Both the position numbers and the translations under genes were made by a program. The notes beneath the pieces are model-generated. The model was not told where the DNA came from and did no database searches. It was given only the letters and a program-made list of their open reading frames with translations. Shown here piece by piece: positions 1 to 7,798 of a DNA stretch of 64,000 bases. Origin of the DNA: CAZEQK01 sp964514395 (GTDB lineage: Bacteria; Bacillota; Bacilli; Tepidibacillales; Tepidibacillaceae); assembly GCA_964514395.1 (NCBI GenBank), contig CAZEQK010000004.1, positions 1 to 64,000 on the forward strand, given 5' to 3'. How positions within the stretch are numbered: the first letter of the stretch is position 1; each line of letters starts with the position of its first letter.

Positions 1-190
1 AGGTAAGGTACATATACCATCTACATTCTTTTTTTCTATCTACGGAAGAGTATGAGGTATGTTTATATTACTAAATCACAATGGTACATAGGTAATTTAA
101 TAGAAACGAGGAACTAATTTGAATTGGTGATTTTTTGATAAAAGTTTTTTGAGATGGAGAGGTACCTATTATATGAAAGGGTGGCATCCG

Positions 191-218
191 ATAACAAGGT
201 ATCCCCGCGGCGTCGAGC
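191..218 (-). repeat. Cassette-boundary-like repeat, copy 1
   Basis: The segment reads ATAAC, two bases, G, then GTATCCCC, followed by GCGGCG and TCGAGC. Its reverse complement matches 1129-1164, and it resembles 1977-2008 in the same orientation. The 8-bp core GTATCCCC is identical in the three well-preserved copies and in the 3' half of the fourth. This could be half of an attC-like site or the end of a small mobile unit; the nature is inferred. Confidence 0.5.
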
Positions 219-254
219 AAGGAAGAAACTCGTAAGAATCGCCCGTAGATAATA

Positions 255-325
255 ATTCGAAGAAGTAATACATAGAAGAAGCAAAGAAGCACTCAGGAGA
301 CACATCCTTTCGCTAACCTAGTGAG
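255..325 (+). repeat. Direct repeat, copy A (pairs with 1009-1078)
   Basis: About 70 bp starting ATTCGAAG and containing ATAGAAGAAGCA, then GACACATCC and CTAAC. It aligns to 1009-1078 at roughly three quarters identity by eye. Both copies contain a small hairpin around GACACA whose arms differ in a compensating way: AGGA/TCCT here, GGG/CCC in the other copy. The two copies flank the membrane-protein gene at 459-989. Confidence 0.55.
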
Positions 326-458
326 ATTTTCAAAAAGTAGGGGTAAATATTATGTTGAAGGAAAAAAGTTTGGTTATAGTCAGCTAATGAAGCAGATTAG
401 TTAAATATACAGTGGAAATTGAAAAGGGTATTTTACCATTCGTTTAGGAGGAAGTAAT

Positions 459-989
459 GTGTCATTTATCTTATTAATTGGTCTAGTAGGGGTGTTACTA
501 GTTATATTATATAAAAGACCTATAATAAACATTATTGGTAGCGATAATAAATTAGTACATAAGCTAGAAAATAAAAAGTGGTTTCAGAATTATTGGGTGG
601 CAGGAATATTCCTGTTCGTTATGAATACATTTCTATTTTCTTCTACGCTCCTTGTACTCTACGTGTTAGTGTATTTCTTAATTCCATTTGTTCAAATGTT
701 TGTTATACTTTTAGCTGTTATCGGAAGTACCCTTTTATGGTTATTAGTTAATAAAGCATGGAAAGGTACAAAAAAGAGTCGGATAAAGATGGGTTTTATT
801 GGAAGTAGTTTTTATATTTTTTTAACTTTTGTTTTCGTGTATTGGTTGGTTACAATGAAACCTTCATATCCAGGTGAAGACACTTTTATGGGGGCTATTG
901 GGTTAGTTTTTGCCATTATAGTTACAACAGTCGCCTTTATAACATGTTTTGCTATTACTGGTTTTTCTAGGGACGAAACAATTAATTAG
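459..989 (+). CDS. Small integral membrane protein, unknown function
   Basis: 176 residues with about five hydrophobic segments: an N-terminal one, a pair around residues 45-100, one near 108-128 and one near 140-165. I recognise no domain or catalytic motif. The GTG start at 459 is chosen because a TAGGAGGA ribosome-binding site ends about seven bases upstream; an ATG three bases earlier is out of frame. The gene stands alone between two copies of a direct repeat (255-325 and 1009-1078) and between inverted copies of the GTATCCCC core, so it looks like a self-contained cassette. No function can be assigned. Confidence 0.6.
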   Translation: MSFILLIGLVGVLLVILYKRPIINIIGSDNKLVHKLENKKWFQNYWVAGIFLFVMNTFLFSSTLLVLYVLVYFLIPFVQMFVILLAVIGSTLLWLLVNKAWKGTKKSRIKMGFIGSSFYIFLTFVFVYWLVTMKPSYPGEDTFMGAIGLVFAIIVTTVAFITCFAITGFSRDETIN

Positions 990-1008
990 CAATATTTATT
1001 TGAATCTG

Positions 1009-1078
1009 ATTCGAAGTTGATAATTCATAGAAGAAGCAGGGAAGTAGCTCTGGGGACACATCCCCTGAACTAACCGAG
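1009..1078 (+). repeat. Direct repeat, copy B (pairs with 255-325)
   Basis: Second copy of the roughly 70-bp repeat. Here the hairpin is GGG-gacacat-CCC, more GC-rich than in copy A. It is followed at 1086-1113 by a hairpin with arms GAGTCTAAGATA and TATCTAAGACTC (12 bp, loop ggagt) that lacks a T-tract, and then by repeat copy 2 at 1129-1164. Confidence 0.55.
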
Positions 1079-1128
1079 TTTGCCCGAGTCTAAGATAGGA
1101 GTTATCTAAGACTCGTTCTACGCCTGTA

Positions 1129-1164
1129 GTTCTCGAGGGCGTTGGGGATACGGAACGTTATAGG
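1129..1164 (+). repeat. Cassette-boundary-like repeat, copy 2
   Basis: Contains CTCGAGGGCGTTGGGGATAC followed by GGAACGTTATA. It is the inverted counterpart of copies 1 and 3 and a close match to the 3' half of copy 4, which has GGGGATACG, AAA and ACGTTATA. It sits immediately upstream of the chimeric pseudogene that starts at 1220. Confidence 0.5.
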
Positions 1165-1219
1165 AAATCAGCGCAAAACATCAAAAAATAATTCACATAA
1201 AACGAAAGGGACACAAAAA

Positions 1220-1970
1220 ATGGTTGATATACAGTACAATTTGAAATTTGAAAAATTGTGTAATATTTTGCAACTTGGGGAGATAGTCGGTGTGCCTGAA
1301 GCGATATCGGGTGGACTTTTACACAGAATGTATGCCATTGAAACCATGCAAGGGAAATATGCAATTAAAGCATTAAACCCTCAAATAATGCTTAGACCTG
1401 TAGCAATACAGAACTTTATCTATTCAGACAAAAAGCAAAAGAAAAATTAATACAACATAATAACGTAGCCATAATTTTTGGAAATGTAGAGAATCTTCCT
1501 TATGGAAATAAGACATTTGATATTATTATCAATAACTATGCATTTCATCATTTTAGATATAAATCAGAAGTACTTGATGAAATAAAAAGAGTATTAAAGC
1601 AAGACGGAATACTAAAGATACATAACACCGCGAATCATATGATGAAGAAATGGTGGATATATCAATACTTTCCAATCGCATATGAAGAAGATATGAAAAG
1701 GTACTGGGAACACGAGATGATTTTTAAAGAACTGATGGAAAGAGGATTTAAGGTAGAAATTCATATTGATTACCAAGTTAAAACAACAAAAATATCTGAT
1801 TATTAAGCTTTGCAGTGAATAGGGATATTTCAGTTTTAACATTAATTGATGATGAAGATTATTATGAGGGTTTAGAGAAGATGAAGGAAGAAGTAAAGAA
1901 AAATCCTGAATTAGAAATTATAAATGATTTTGCAGATTTTTATTGCGTAGCCAAGAAGCTAACAAATTAA
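1220..1970 (+). pseudogene. Chimeric relic: aminoglycoside-phosphotransferase-like N-terminus joined to a methyltransferase C-terminus
   Basis: From the ATG at 1220, about 70 residues (LGEIVGVPEAISGGLLHRMY, then GKYAIKALNPQIML) match the N-terminal lobe of aminoglycoside phosphotransferase/kinase-fold enzymes, stopping at 1450. Overlapping in another frame from about 1415 comes the second half of a class I SAM methyltransferase: GNVENLPYGNKTFDIIINNY, AFHHF, then EIKRVLKQDG. The glycine-rich SAM-binding motif is missing. A further frameshift near 1803 moves to the frame ending DFYCVAKKLTN at 1970. The sequence shows two unrelated proteins fused by a deletion plus one extra frameshift. Nothing functional is expected. 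Confidence 0.8.
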
Positions 1971-1976
1971 CAATCG

Positions 1977-2008
1977 TCTAACACAGTATCCCCGAGGCGG
2001 GGCCGAGC
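1977..2008 (-). repeat. Cassette-boundary-like repeat, copy 3
   Basis: CTAACACA then GTATCCCC, then GAGGCGGGGCCGAGC, only seven bases after the stop of the chimeric pseudogene. Same orientation as copy 1. A following ATGTTAGTTAAC stretch (2025-2036) could be a degenerate 3' end of the same site. Confidence 0.45.
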
Positions 2009-2106
2009 CTAAGAAAATCTGATATGTTAGTTAACAAAGAATATATTTTCTAGCATCATATCTTATAATAAAATGTAAATATACAAAATTGAATGGAAGA
2101 GGTGAA

Positions 2107-2534
2107 GTGAAGATATCTCAAAACACATTAAATGAAATAATTAATGCTTATGAAGAAAATGATATTACTCAAAAATTTTTTTTAAACGTAGAAAATGGCG
2201 AGGTAATATTATTATTTGAGTTTACAGATGATGATGAAGAATTGAGTGAAGAAATTGAAGAAGGATTTGGAAATAAATACATTCGTATTAACTAATTCAA
2301 ATGAAGGGTAGGAAGATATGGTAGAATTTGCGAATACAGTATCATCATATGAGATAAAAGAAAGACTAAATAGTGCATTAAATGGAAGAAAAGGAGTTTT
2401 TCGAAAGTTTAAAGATGAACTCTCATATCATGGATGATGATCTTAACAAATGGTATAAGTTTAAATATGAAAAGAATAAATTAAGAGGTTTGGAATGGTT
2501 AAATGAAGAAAGTATTGAAATAGATAAAGAGTAA
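2107..2534 (+). pseudogene. UPF0158-family protein, broken
   Basis: The first part (ISQNTLNEIINAYEEND, then KFFLNVENGEVILLFE and LSEEIEEGFGNKYIRIN) resembles UPF0158-type proteins of about 150 residues. A four-base insertion after IRIN creates a stop at 2295. The next part continues in another frame, with a TAG where a tyrosine is expected, as EDMVEFANTVSS and GRKGVFRKFKDEL. A third segment, WYKFKYEKNKLRGLEWLNEE, ends at 2534. At least three lesions separate pieces that together make one family member. The GTG at 2107 follows an AGAGGTG ribosome-binding site. The family's function is unknown to me. Confidence 0.7.
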
Positions 2535-2577
2535 TATTCACTAGAACGATTGTAAAAAGTTGTTCATAGCCCTTTAT

Positions 2578-2652
2578 GTAACAATGTCTGTCAGCTTCGA
2601 TGTCGAGCTTTACCTGTTAGCCCAAGGCGATGGGGATACGAAAACGTTATAT
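2578..2652 (+). repeat. Cassette-boundary-like repeat, copy 4 (most complete)
   Basis: The left half has TAACAATGTC and TGTCGAGC; the right half has GGCGATGGGGATACG then ACGTTATA. The ends TAAC and GTTA are complementary, so the 75-bp segment could fold on itself, as attC recombination sites do. It lies between the UPF0158 pseudogene and the EamA transporter. No integron integrase is present in the window. Confidence 0.45.
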
Positions 2653-2702
2653 GACAATAATGAAGATAGATTTTTTTAGGGAGAAAGGTAGCAGAATAAC
2701 TC

Positions 2703-3560
2703 ATGGAAGATTATTGGTTTCTTTTAATACTAATTGCTGCTTTTTCACATGCAATATGGAACTTTATGTTAAAAAAAAGCGAAAATAAACAAATATTTCT
2801 TTGGTCATTAAGACTATGGTCCGTTTTAATTTTTCTACCAATAAGTTTTTACTTTTGGCCACAGGTATCAATATCATTAAAATATTGGTTGTTTTGGGGA
2901 ATCGGTAGTAGTATTATACATAGTTTTTATGCAATAATTTTAGCAAAAGCTTATGAAAAAAATGATTTTACACTTGCTTATCCAATTGCTAGAGGAACAG
3001 GGCCATTATTCGTTGTTATAATAGGCGTAACAGTTTTAAATGAGAATATAGGAGTAATAACTTTTATTGGCGTAGTTTTAATTATTATTGGAATATATAT
3101 TTTATACTCTGGTTTAAGTCTTAAATCTATATATAGGACCATACAAGCAATATCTGAAAGTCCATGGCCAATACTAGTCGGTATAACTATTGCAAGTTAT
3201 ACTATTTTTGATAAATTAGCAGTAGCTATTATTCCACCAATAATTCTTAATGTAATAGAGAATTTAGGACAAGTGCTAGTTTTAGGAAGTAGTTTAGTAA
3301 ACCAGAAAAATAAAGTATTGGAACAATGGAGAAAGAATTGGTTTAAAATGGGTATTGCTGGCGGGTTTGGCGGTTTGTCATATATATTAGTTCTAATGGT
3401 ATTAACTAGGATACCAGTTAGTTATGTTTCACCTGTTAGAGAAATAAGTATTGTTATAGGTTCAATTTTAGGTATTGTATTTTTAAAGGAAACTTTTAAT
3501 ATGCAAAAAATTATTGGTTCAATAGTTATATTTATAGGAGTTATTTTAATTGTTTTGTGA
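2703..3560 (+). CDS. EamA/DMT-family membrane transporter
   Basis: 285 residues with about ten predicted membrane segments arranged as two repeated EamA halves, the usual architecture and length for drug/metabolite transporters. Family signatures visible are AKAYEKNDFTLAYPIARGTG in the first half and RIPVSYVSPVREISIVIGSI in the second. It acts in the cytoplasmic membrane as a putative exporter; the substrate cannot be told from sequence. The ATG at 2703 has only a weak, distant purine-rich site (GGGAGAAAGG). The reading frame is intact, unlike its upstream neighbours. It starts 50 bp after repeat copy 4 and abuts the transposase remnant. Confidence 0.8.
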   Translation: MEDYWFLLILIAAFSHAIWNFMLKKSENKQIFLWSLRLWSVLIFLPISFYFWPQVSISLKYWLFWGIGSSIIHSFYAIILAKAYEKNDFTLAYPIARGTGPLFVVIIGVTVLNENIGVITFIGVVLIIIGIYILYSGLSLKSIYRTIQAISESPWPILVGITIASYTIFDKLAVAIIPPIILNVIENLGQVLVLGSSLVNQKNKVLEQWRKNWFKMGIAGGFGGLSYILVLMVLTRIPVSYVSPVREISIVIGSILGIVFLKETFNMQKIIGSIVIFIGVILIVL

Positions 3561-3784
3561 CGGATACAGTGGTTTTAAACATCATATAACCAGAGTTCTT
3601 TAATCCACTATATATCATTCTTAAAAGCTTATTATGACTAGCTTTGAATTTTCCTGACTGGAAAACAGATGGATCAAGCTCGGCAAAAGCGACCAGCTGT
3701 TTTGATGTTGGGAATTTTTTAATATCACCTATTTCAGCTAGAAAAGTTATCGTGTAATACGATTCAATTTGTGATTCAATAAAT
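3561..3784 (-). mobile_element. IS110-family transposase remnant (C-terminal fragment)
   Basis: Reading the minus strand from about 3784 gives an open stretch that includes FLAEIGDIKKFPTSKQLVAF, then AELDPSVFQSGKFK and NKLLRMIYSGLKNSGY. This is the C-terminal Transposase_20-type region of IS110/IS116/IS902 elements, which usually has AEIGD, GLDPS and QSGKF. There is no N-terminal RuvC-like DEDD domain, stops lie just upstream, and the fragment ends at the EamA stop. It is dead, but it is direct evidence of past insertion-sequence activity in this region. Confidence 0.85.
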
Positions 3785-3919
3785 TATTATATGGGTAGTT
3801 TAGCAGATGGTTGGATAACGATATTACATCCTTCATTTATTTGGGAAAATATAAACCAGATTGCCTTGATTTATAGGGGTAAACATTATTAAATGAAGGA
3901 AAATAAAGGAGGAATAAAT

Positions 3920-4753
3920 ATGGGGAAAATAAAAATCTACAGAAACATTGCAAAGTTGAAGAGCATTGACATGTTCTATTTTGATACAAAAACCGAAGGC
4001 CCAACTATTCTTTGCCTTCATGGAAGATGGGGGAGAGCAGAAACCTGGTTTGATTTTATCCAACATTATGGACGACAATACAGAATTATTGCACCAGATC
4101 AAAGAGGACACGGATTGAGCGGTAAACCTATATCAAAATATACGGCTGAAGAAATGGCTGAGGACATTATTGAACTATTAAATTTTTTAAAGATAGATTT
4201 TGTCATTTTAGTAGGTCATTCGATGGGCGGACGAGTGGCTGGATATTTATCTGCATTATATCCTAAGTCAGTAAAAGCATTAGCTATACTTGACAGATCT
4301 GCATCAGGACTTACAAAATCAGACATGTTGCCGTTAGAACAAATATCATCCATTGACCCTTTGACAAAAGATTGGCCCTTACCATTTTCCAGTTTAAGTG
4401 AAGCAATGAATTATATTCAACAAGCTACAGATTCGAATTTGAGTTATCAATATTTCATGAATAGTTTGGTCGAAACTATAGAGGGATATCAGATGATGTT
4501 CAGTTCTCAGGCAATGGCTGCCGGCATTGCACATGACGAAAATTGGTTTCATCTTTTACCTAGCATAGAGTGTCTGGTATTGTTAATCAGAGCTAAAGGC
4601 CATGAAGCAATACCAGATGAGGATTTTACTAAAATGCAATCTCTAATCCCAAATTGCATTGCCAATGAAATGTCACATCCCGACCACAATGTTCATTTAA
4701 GCAATAAAGAAGAATTTTATAAATATTTTGATGAATTTTTAAAGAGGATTTAA
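3920..4753 (+). CDS. Alpha/beta-fold hydrolase
   Basis: 277 residues. The nucleophile elbow GHSMGGR is at about residues 101-107, an oxyanion-type LHGRWG at about 34-39, and a late histidine in SHPDHNVHL near the C-terminus. Together these fit a cytoplasmic esterase/lipase-like alpha/beta hydrolase. The acid is probably in the RAKGHEAIPDED stretch. The start at 3920 is preferred over an in-frame ATG at 3893 because AAAGGAGG precedes it by nine bases. The substrate is unknown. The gene is intact, monocistronic and followed by a broken acetyltransferase. A short segment before it (TAGGGGTAAA, 3875-3884) resembles 339-348. Confidence 0.8.
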   Translation: MGKIKIYRNIAKLKSIDMFYFDTKTEGPTILCLHGRWGRAETWFDFIQHYGRQYRIIAPDQRGHGLSGKPISKYTAEEMAEDIIELLNFLKIDFVILVGHSMGGRVAGYLSALYPKSVKALAILDRSASGLTKSDMLPLEQISSIDPLTKDWPLPFSSLSEAMNYIQQATDSNLSYQYFMNSLVETIEGYQMMFSSQAMAAGIAHDENWFHLLPSIECLVLLIRAKGHEAIPDEDFTKMQSLIPNCIANEMSHPDHNVHLSNKEEFYKYFDEFLKRI

Positions 4754-4792
4754 GCTCTATTGAAAGAGATTTATTAGGAAGTGAAAATTTAT

Positions 4793-5313
4793 ATGGAACA
4801 CCTAATTAATAATAAAGAAGTTCAATTGTGAGATGTTATAGAAGATGATCTTCTCATTTTTTTTAAGCAACAGCAAGATTCTTCTACGAATTATATGGCT
4901 GCCTTTACATCTATGGAACCTAATGACATAACTGCCTTAGGAACCACTGGACAAACATATTAGCAAACCAGAATATTATTAAAAAAACTATCATATACGA
5001 CGGGTATATCGCTGGTCACATCCTAAGCTTTGAACAGTGTGGTAACCCAGAAGTAAGTTATTGGCTTTGTAAAGAATATTGGGGAAAAGGGGTCGCAACG
5101 AAAGCTTTAGAAAAATTTCTTTCCCTTATAAATATAAGACCTCTTTTTGCCCGAGCTGCAAAGGACAATATAGCATCTATTCGAGTATTAGAAAAATGTG
5201 GATTTTCTGTTTTTGATGAAGGTAAAGGGTTTTCCAACGCTCGAGGCAAGGAAGTTGAAGAATTTATCTTAAAGCTAGAACGAACTGACACTTTCAACGA
5301 AGAAACGAAGTAA
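4793..5313 (+). pseudogene. GNAT acetyltransferase, broken
   Basis: The frame starts MEHLINNKEVQL, then a TGA at 4829-4831 stands where a CGA arginine is expected, and continues DVIEDDLLIFFKQQQDSS. A frameshift near 4940 leads to IIYDGYIAGHILSFEQ, SYWLCKEYWGKGVATKALEK and NIASIRVLEKCGFSVFDEG. These are GNAT acetyl-CoA-binding and C-terminal motifs (GKGVAT as Q/RxxGxG/A; N-x-ASIRVLEKCGF). Without the two lesions this would be a normal acetyltransferase of about 170 residues of the RimJ/RimL type. It is inactive as written unless the lesions are sequencing errors. Confidence 0.85.
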
Positions 5314-5400
5314 TTCATTTACATACTAAGACCCCCGATCCTAAAAAGGAGTTATACATAGCTTGCACATCATCTTTAAGATCAAGGGGTGATAGGGGTA

Positions 5401-5484
5401 AGAAACAACCCTATTGTATTAGGTGGTGGAATACCGTTATTTAAAGATATTGATGATAGGATTATCGTTGGTTTAGTTTACTAA
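5401..5484 (+). pseudogene. Dihydrofolate-reductase/RibD-C-like fragment
   Basis: An open stretch of 27 codons reads NNPIVLGGGIPLFKDIDDR. This matches the P(V/I)(V/I)LGGGxPLF motif near the C-terminus of small DHFR/RibD-C-domain proteins found singly in Firmicutes. Nothing recognisable precedes it and a stop follows directly. I call it a relic from the motif alone. The surrounding 5314-5598 otherwise holds only the ribosome-binding site of the next gene. Confidence 0.55.
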
Positions 5485-5598
5485 ACGATAGCAAAAGAAT
5501 AATTACGAGAATCTAATCTTTCTCATTATTATGCTAACGAGTAAGGTTTTCTTTATTAAGCATAATAAACCTATACATTATATATAGAGGAGGTCTTT

Positions 5599-6651
5599 AT
5601 GAAAAAAAGCACCCTATATGGATTGTCATTAGCCAGCTTTATATTTGCAGGAATAAGTAATTATTTAAAAGGAGTTAGCACACTTACCTTCGTTCTTTCT
5701 GGAGTAGCTGTGGGAATACTGGCATTATTTTTAGGAAAAGCAACAGAAGATGTCGCACATTATAGTGGAGAGAGAATCGGGGCATTTATCTCAGCAAGCT
5801 TTGGGAATGCTGCCGAATTGATCATCGCAATCCTGCTGCTTCGTGAAGGATTATTTGATATGCTAAAAGCAAGTATTACAGGTAGCATTATGGGGAATCT
5901 ACTACTGGTTCTAGGGCTAAGTGTCCTTGTAGGAGGAATAAAATACAAAGAACAAACCTTTAATGAACTTCTTGCGTCTCATAATGCAAGCCTTATGTTA
6001 CTTGCGATTATTGCACTTTTTGTACCTGCTATGTTTCAAAATCATATGTCAGCGACCAAGCTTGAACCTTTCAGCTTAATTGTAGCGGTTCTGTTAATTC
6101 TCGTATACCTTCTTTGGCTGTTTTTTTCCATGCACACACATAAACATCATTTAAGTTCGGTTCAAGTAGAGGAAGAGCTTCACGAGCCTCTTTGGGGAAA
6201 GAAACAAGCAATTTTTATGCTCTTTTTCGCCACAATTTTAGTTGCAATTGATAGCGAATGGTTAGTAAAGAGTGTAGAGCATGTTGCACATCAATTTCAC
6301 TTATCAAATCTTTTCCTTGGTGGATTTATTTTAGCATTAGTTGGTAATGCGGCAGAACATTTTGCAGCGATTTTGCTTGCTAGAAAAAATAAAATTGGAG
6401 CTAGTGTAGAAATTGCTGTAGGCTCAAGCTTACAAATCGCCCTGTTTGTTACACCTATTCTTATTTTAATTGGCTACTTTATCCATCAAGAACTTTCTAT
6501 TATCTTTACTGTACCAGAACTTGTGGCTATTGGCGTATCGGTCTTTATTGCAAAATCAATTTCAGAAGATGGGCATACCACTTGGTTTGAAGGACTTTTG
6601 CTTCTTCTTGTCTATATATTGATTGGAACAGGATTCTATTTTATCCATTAA
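5599..6651 (+). CDS. chaA: Calcium/proton antiporter (CAX family)
   Basis: 350 residues with about eleven membrane segments. The two inverted cation-exchanger halves each carry the diagnostic acidic motif: SFGNAAELIIAILLLREG (about residues 68-85) and LVGNAAEHFAAILLARKN (about 248-265). A short histidine-rich loop (HTHKHHLSS) separates the halves. Length and motifs fit the CAX family that exports Ca2+ in exchange for H+ across the cytoplasmic membrane; the B. subtilis relative is YfkE/ChaA. A strong AGAGGAGG site precedes the ATG. The gene is intact and alone, with codon use and spacing like a core gene despite lying among relics. Confidence 0.9.
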   Translation: MKKSTLYGLSLASFIFAGISNYLKGVSTLTFVLSGVAVGILALFLGKATEDVAHYSGERIGAFISASFGNAAELIIAILLLREGLFDMLKASITGSIMGNLLLVLGLSVLVGGIKYKEQTFNELLASHNASLMLLAIIALFVPAMFQNHMSATKLEPFSLIVAVLLILVYLLWLFFSMHTHKHHLSSVQVEEELHEPLWGKKQAIFMLFFATILVAIDSEWLVKSVEHVAHQFHLSNLFLGGFILALVGNAAEHFAAILLARKNKIGASVEIAVGSSLQIALFVTPILILIGYFIHQELSIIFTVPELVAIGVSVFIAKSISEDGHTTWFEGLLLLLVYILIGTGFYFIH

Positions 6652-6781
6652 AGCAAATTAGAGCCGTATCTTATTGTCAAATAAGTAATTAAGGTGAGAT
6701 AATATTTGAGAAAATTTTCGAACGAAAGATGGGCATCATCATTAGCAAATAAGTGAAGAGTAGTATTGGTAGGAGGAATAT

Positions 6782-7147
6782 ATGATGGAACACGAATTAA
6801 AAGAGGTTATCAAAAAGTGTGACCTTGCAATAAAACAGGAAGATTTTGATACGCTGATGAATGACTATACTGATGATGCAATTTTGGTTGTAAAGCCCGG
6901 AATGATTGCACAAGGTAAAGAGGAAATCAAAAAAGCATTTATTGCAATTGCAAAATATTTCAATAACAGTATTGTACCAACACAGGGAGAGATGGTTATT
7001 TTAGAAGCCGGAGACACTGCTTTGGTTATTTCTCAAACACTACTAGCTGCCGATAAAAAGGATTCGGAATATTCTATGGATAGAAGAGCAACATATGTGT
7101 TTAAAAAAAATATACATGGCGATTGGCTTTGTGCAATCGATAACTGA
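6782..7147 (+). CDS. NTF2-like/SnoaL-fold protein (DUF4440-type)
   Basis: 121 residues. The pattern fits the NTF2-like superfamily used by SnoaL and DUF4440 proteins: an N-terminal helix, DFDTLMNDYTDDAILVVKPG, GKEEIKKAFIAIAKYF and a C-terminal RRATYVFKKNIHGDWLCAID. These small cone-shaped domains bind ligands or act as isomerase-like enzymes; no specific reaction can be assigned. Two adjacent ATGs (6782 and 6785) follow an AGGAGGA site; either may be used. A clear terminator follows at 7203. Confidence 0.7.
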   Translation: MMEHELKEVIKKCDLAIKQEDFDTLMNDYTDDAILVVKPGMIAQGKEEIKKAFIAIAKYFNNSIVPTQGEMVILEAGDTALVISQTLLAADKKDSEYSMDRRATYVFKKNIHGDWLCAIDN

Positions 7148-7202
7148 TATGCTATAGACTTAATCAATAAGTAAGCATTTTTGGGAGAAAACGGTTACCT
7201 AA

Positions 7203-7233
7203 AACCACAGGGATTTCCTGTGGTTGTTTTTTT
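7203..7233 (+). terminator. Rho-independent terminator
   Basis: The hairpin has arms AACCACAGG and CCTGTGGTT and is followed by GTTTTTTT. It lies 56 bp after the NTF2-like gene. Confidence 0.9.
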
Positions 7234-7327
7234 GATTTTTTCCAACCTCTATTAAAAGATAAAAAGTTATACAATTAAGGATCAATTAAAACAAGTTTCA
7301 TTATTAGCTAACATTAAAGTTAAGTTA

Positions 7328-7375
7328 TTGCTCTATTAATAAGATAAGTTTATAATATTCCTTAATAGGAATATT
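7328..7375 (+). promoter_or_regulatory. Promoter with overlapping operator of the ArsR-type regulator
   Basis: TTGCTC (7328-7333) and TATAAT (7351-7356) are 17 bp apart, a good sigma-A promoter. Overlapping the -10 and start region is a perfect inverted repeat: AATATTCCT (7354-7362), a TAAT spacer, AGGAATATT (7367-7375). This is the usual position and kind of site for autorepression by the ArsR-family protein encoded 50 bp downstream. Binding is inferred from position. Confidence 0.7.
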
Positions 7376-7427
7376 CGTCAATGAAAATATATAAAATTAG
7401 TTATATTAAGAATGAAAGGAGAAAGCT

Positions 7428-7754
7428 ATGAGTGACCACATCGCAACAACTTTAAATGCACTTGCTGAGCCAAATCGATTATATATTGTGGAACTTTTAC
7501 GTGATGGCCCACTCGCTGTAGGGGAAATTGCTGAACGACTTGATTTTCTCCAACCACAAACTTCCAAGCATCTTCGCGTACTTAGTAAAGCTGGACTTGT
7601 CGAGGTACAGGCGGTTGCTAATCGGCGAATTTACAAATTACGACATAAGCCGTTTCAGGATCTAGATGCTTGGCTTGAGTCTTTCCAACGTGTTTGGGAT
7701 GAAAGATTTAATCGTTTGGATCATTATTTGAGTGATTTGCAAAAAAAAGACTAA
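7428..7754 (+). CDS. ArsR/SmtB-family transcriptional regulator
   Basis: 108 residues forming one winged helix-turn-helix: LNALAEPNRLYIVELLRDGP, VGEIAERLDF, the recognition helix QPQTSKHLRVLSKAGLVEV, then the wing RRIYKLR. No cysteine metal-binding motif is present, so it probably senses something other than metals. This subtype is typically paired with an AHSA1/SRPBCC gene, exactly as here. AAAGGAGAAAGCT precedes the ATG. It probably represses its own operon through the palindrome at 7354-7375. Confidence 0.85.
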   Translation: MSDHIATTLNALAEPNRLYIVELLRDGPLAVGEIAERLDFLQPQTSKHLRVLSKAGLVEVQAVANRRIYKLRHKPFQDLDAWLESFQRVWDERFNRLDHYLSDLQKKD

Positions 7755-7798
7755 GATACTGTCTTATTACAAAAAATTTTATGGTAGGAGGAATTTAA

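Larger units (their letters stand above)
1..458. other. Intergenic stretch without a supported gene
   Basis: No reading frame here has both a ribosome-binding site and recognisable protein content; the open frames are short and compositionally random. The stretch holds a repeat half-site at 191-218 and a roughly 70-bp direct repeat at 255-325, described separately. The last 20 bases contain the ribosome-binding site of the first gene. Bases 60-180 might be the decayed tail of an earlier gene, but I cannot identify it. Confidence 0.5.

Noticed and set aside
71..305. Two minus-strand reading frames with hydrophobic, Ser/Leu-rich translation
   Set aside because: No ribosome-binding site, no family similarity and they cross the repeat sequences; they are chance frames.
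1086..1113. Perfect 12-bp hairpin considered as a terminator for the membrane-protein gene
   Set aside because: It has no following T-tract and lies inside the repeat-rich spacer, so I list it only with the repeat.
5325..5395. Possible imperfect hairpin with GACCCCCGATCCTAAA and TTTAAGATCAAGGGG, considered as a fifth cassette boundary
   Set aside because: It lacks the GTATCCCC core and the TAAC/GTTA ends of the other four copies, and the pairing has several mismatches.
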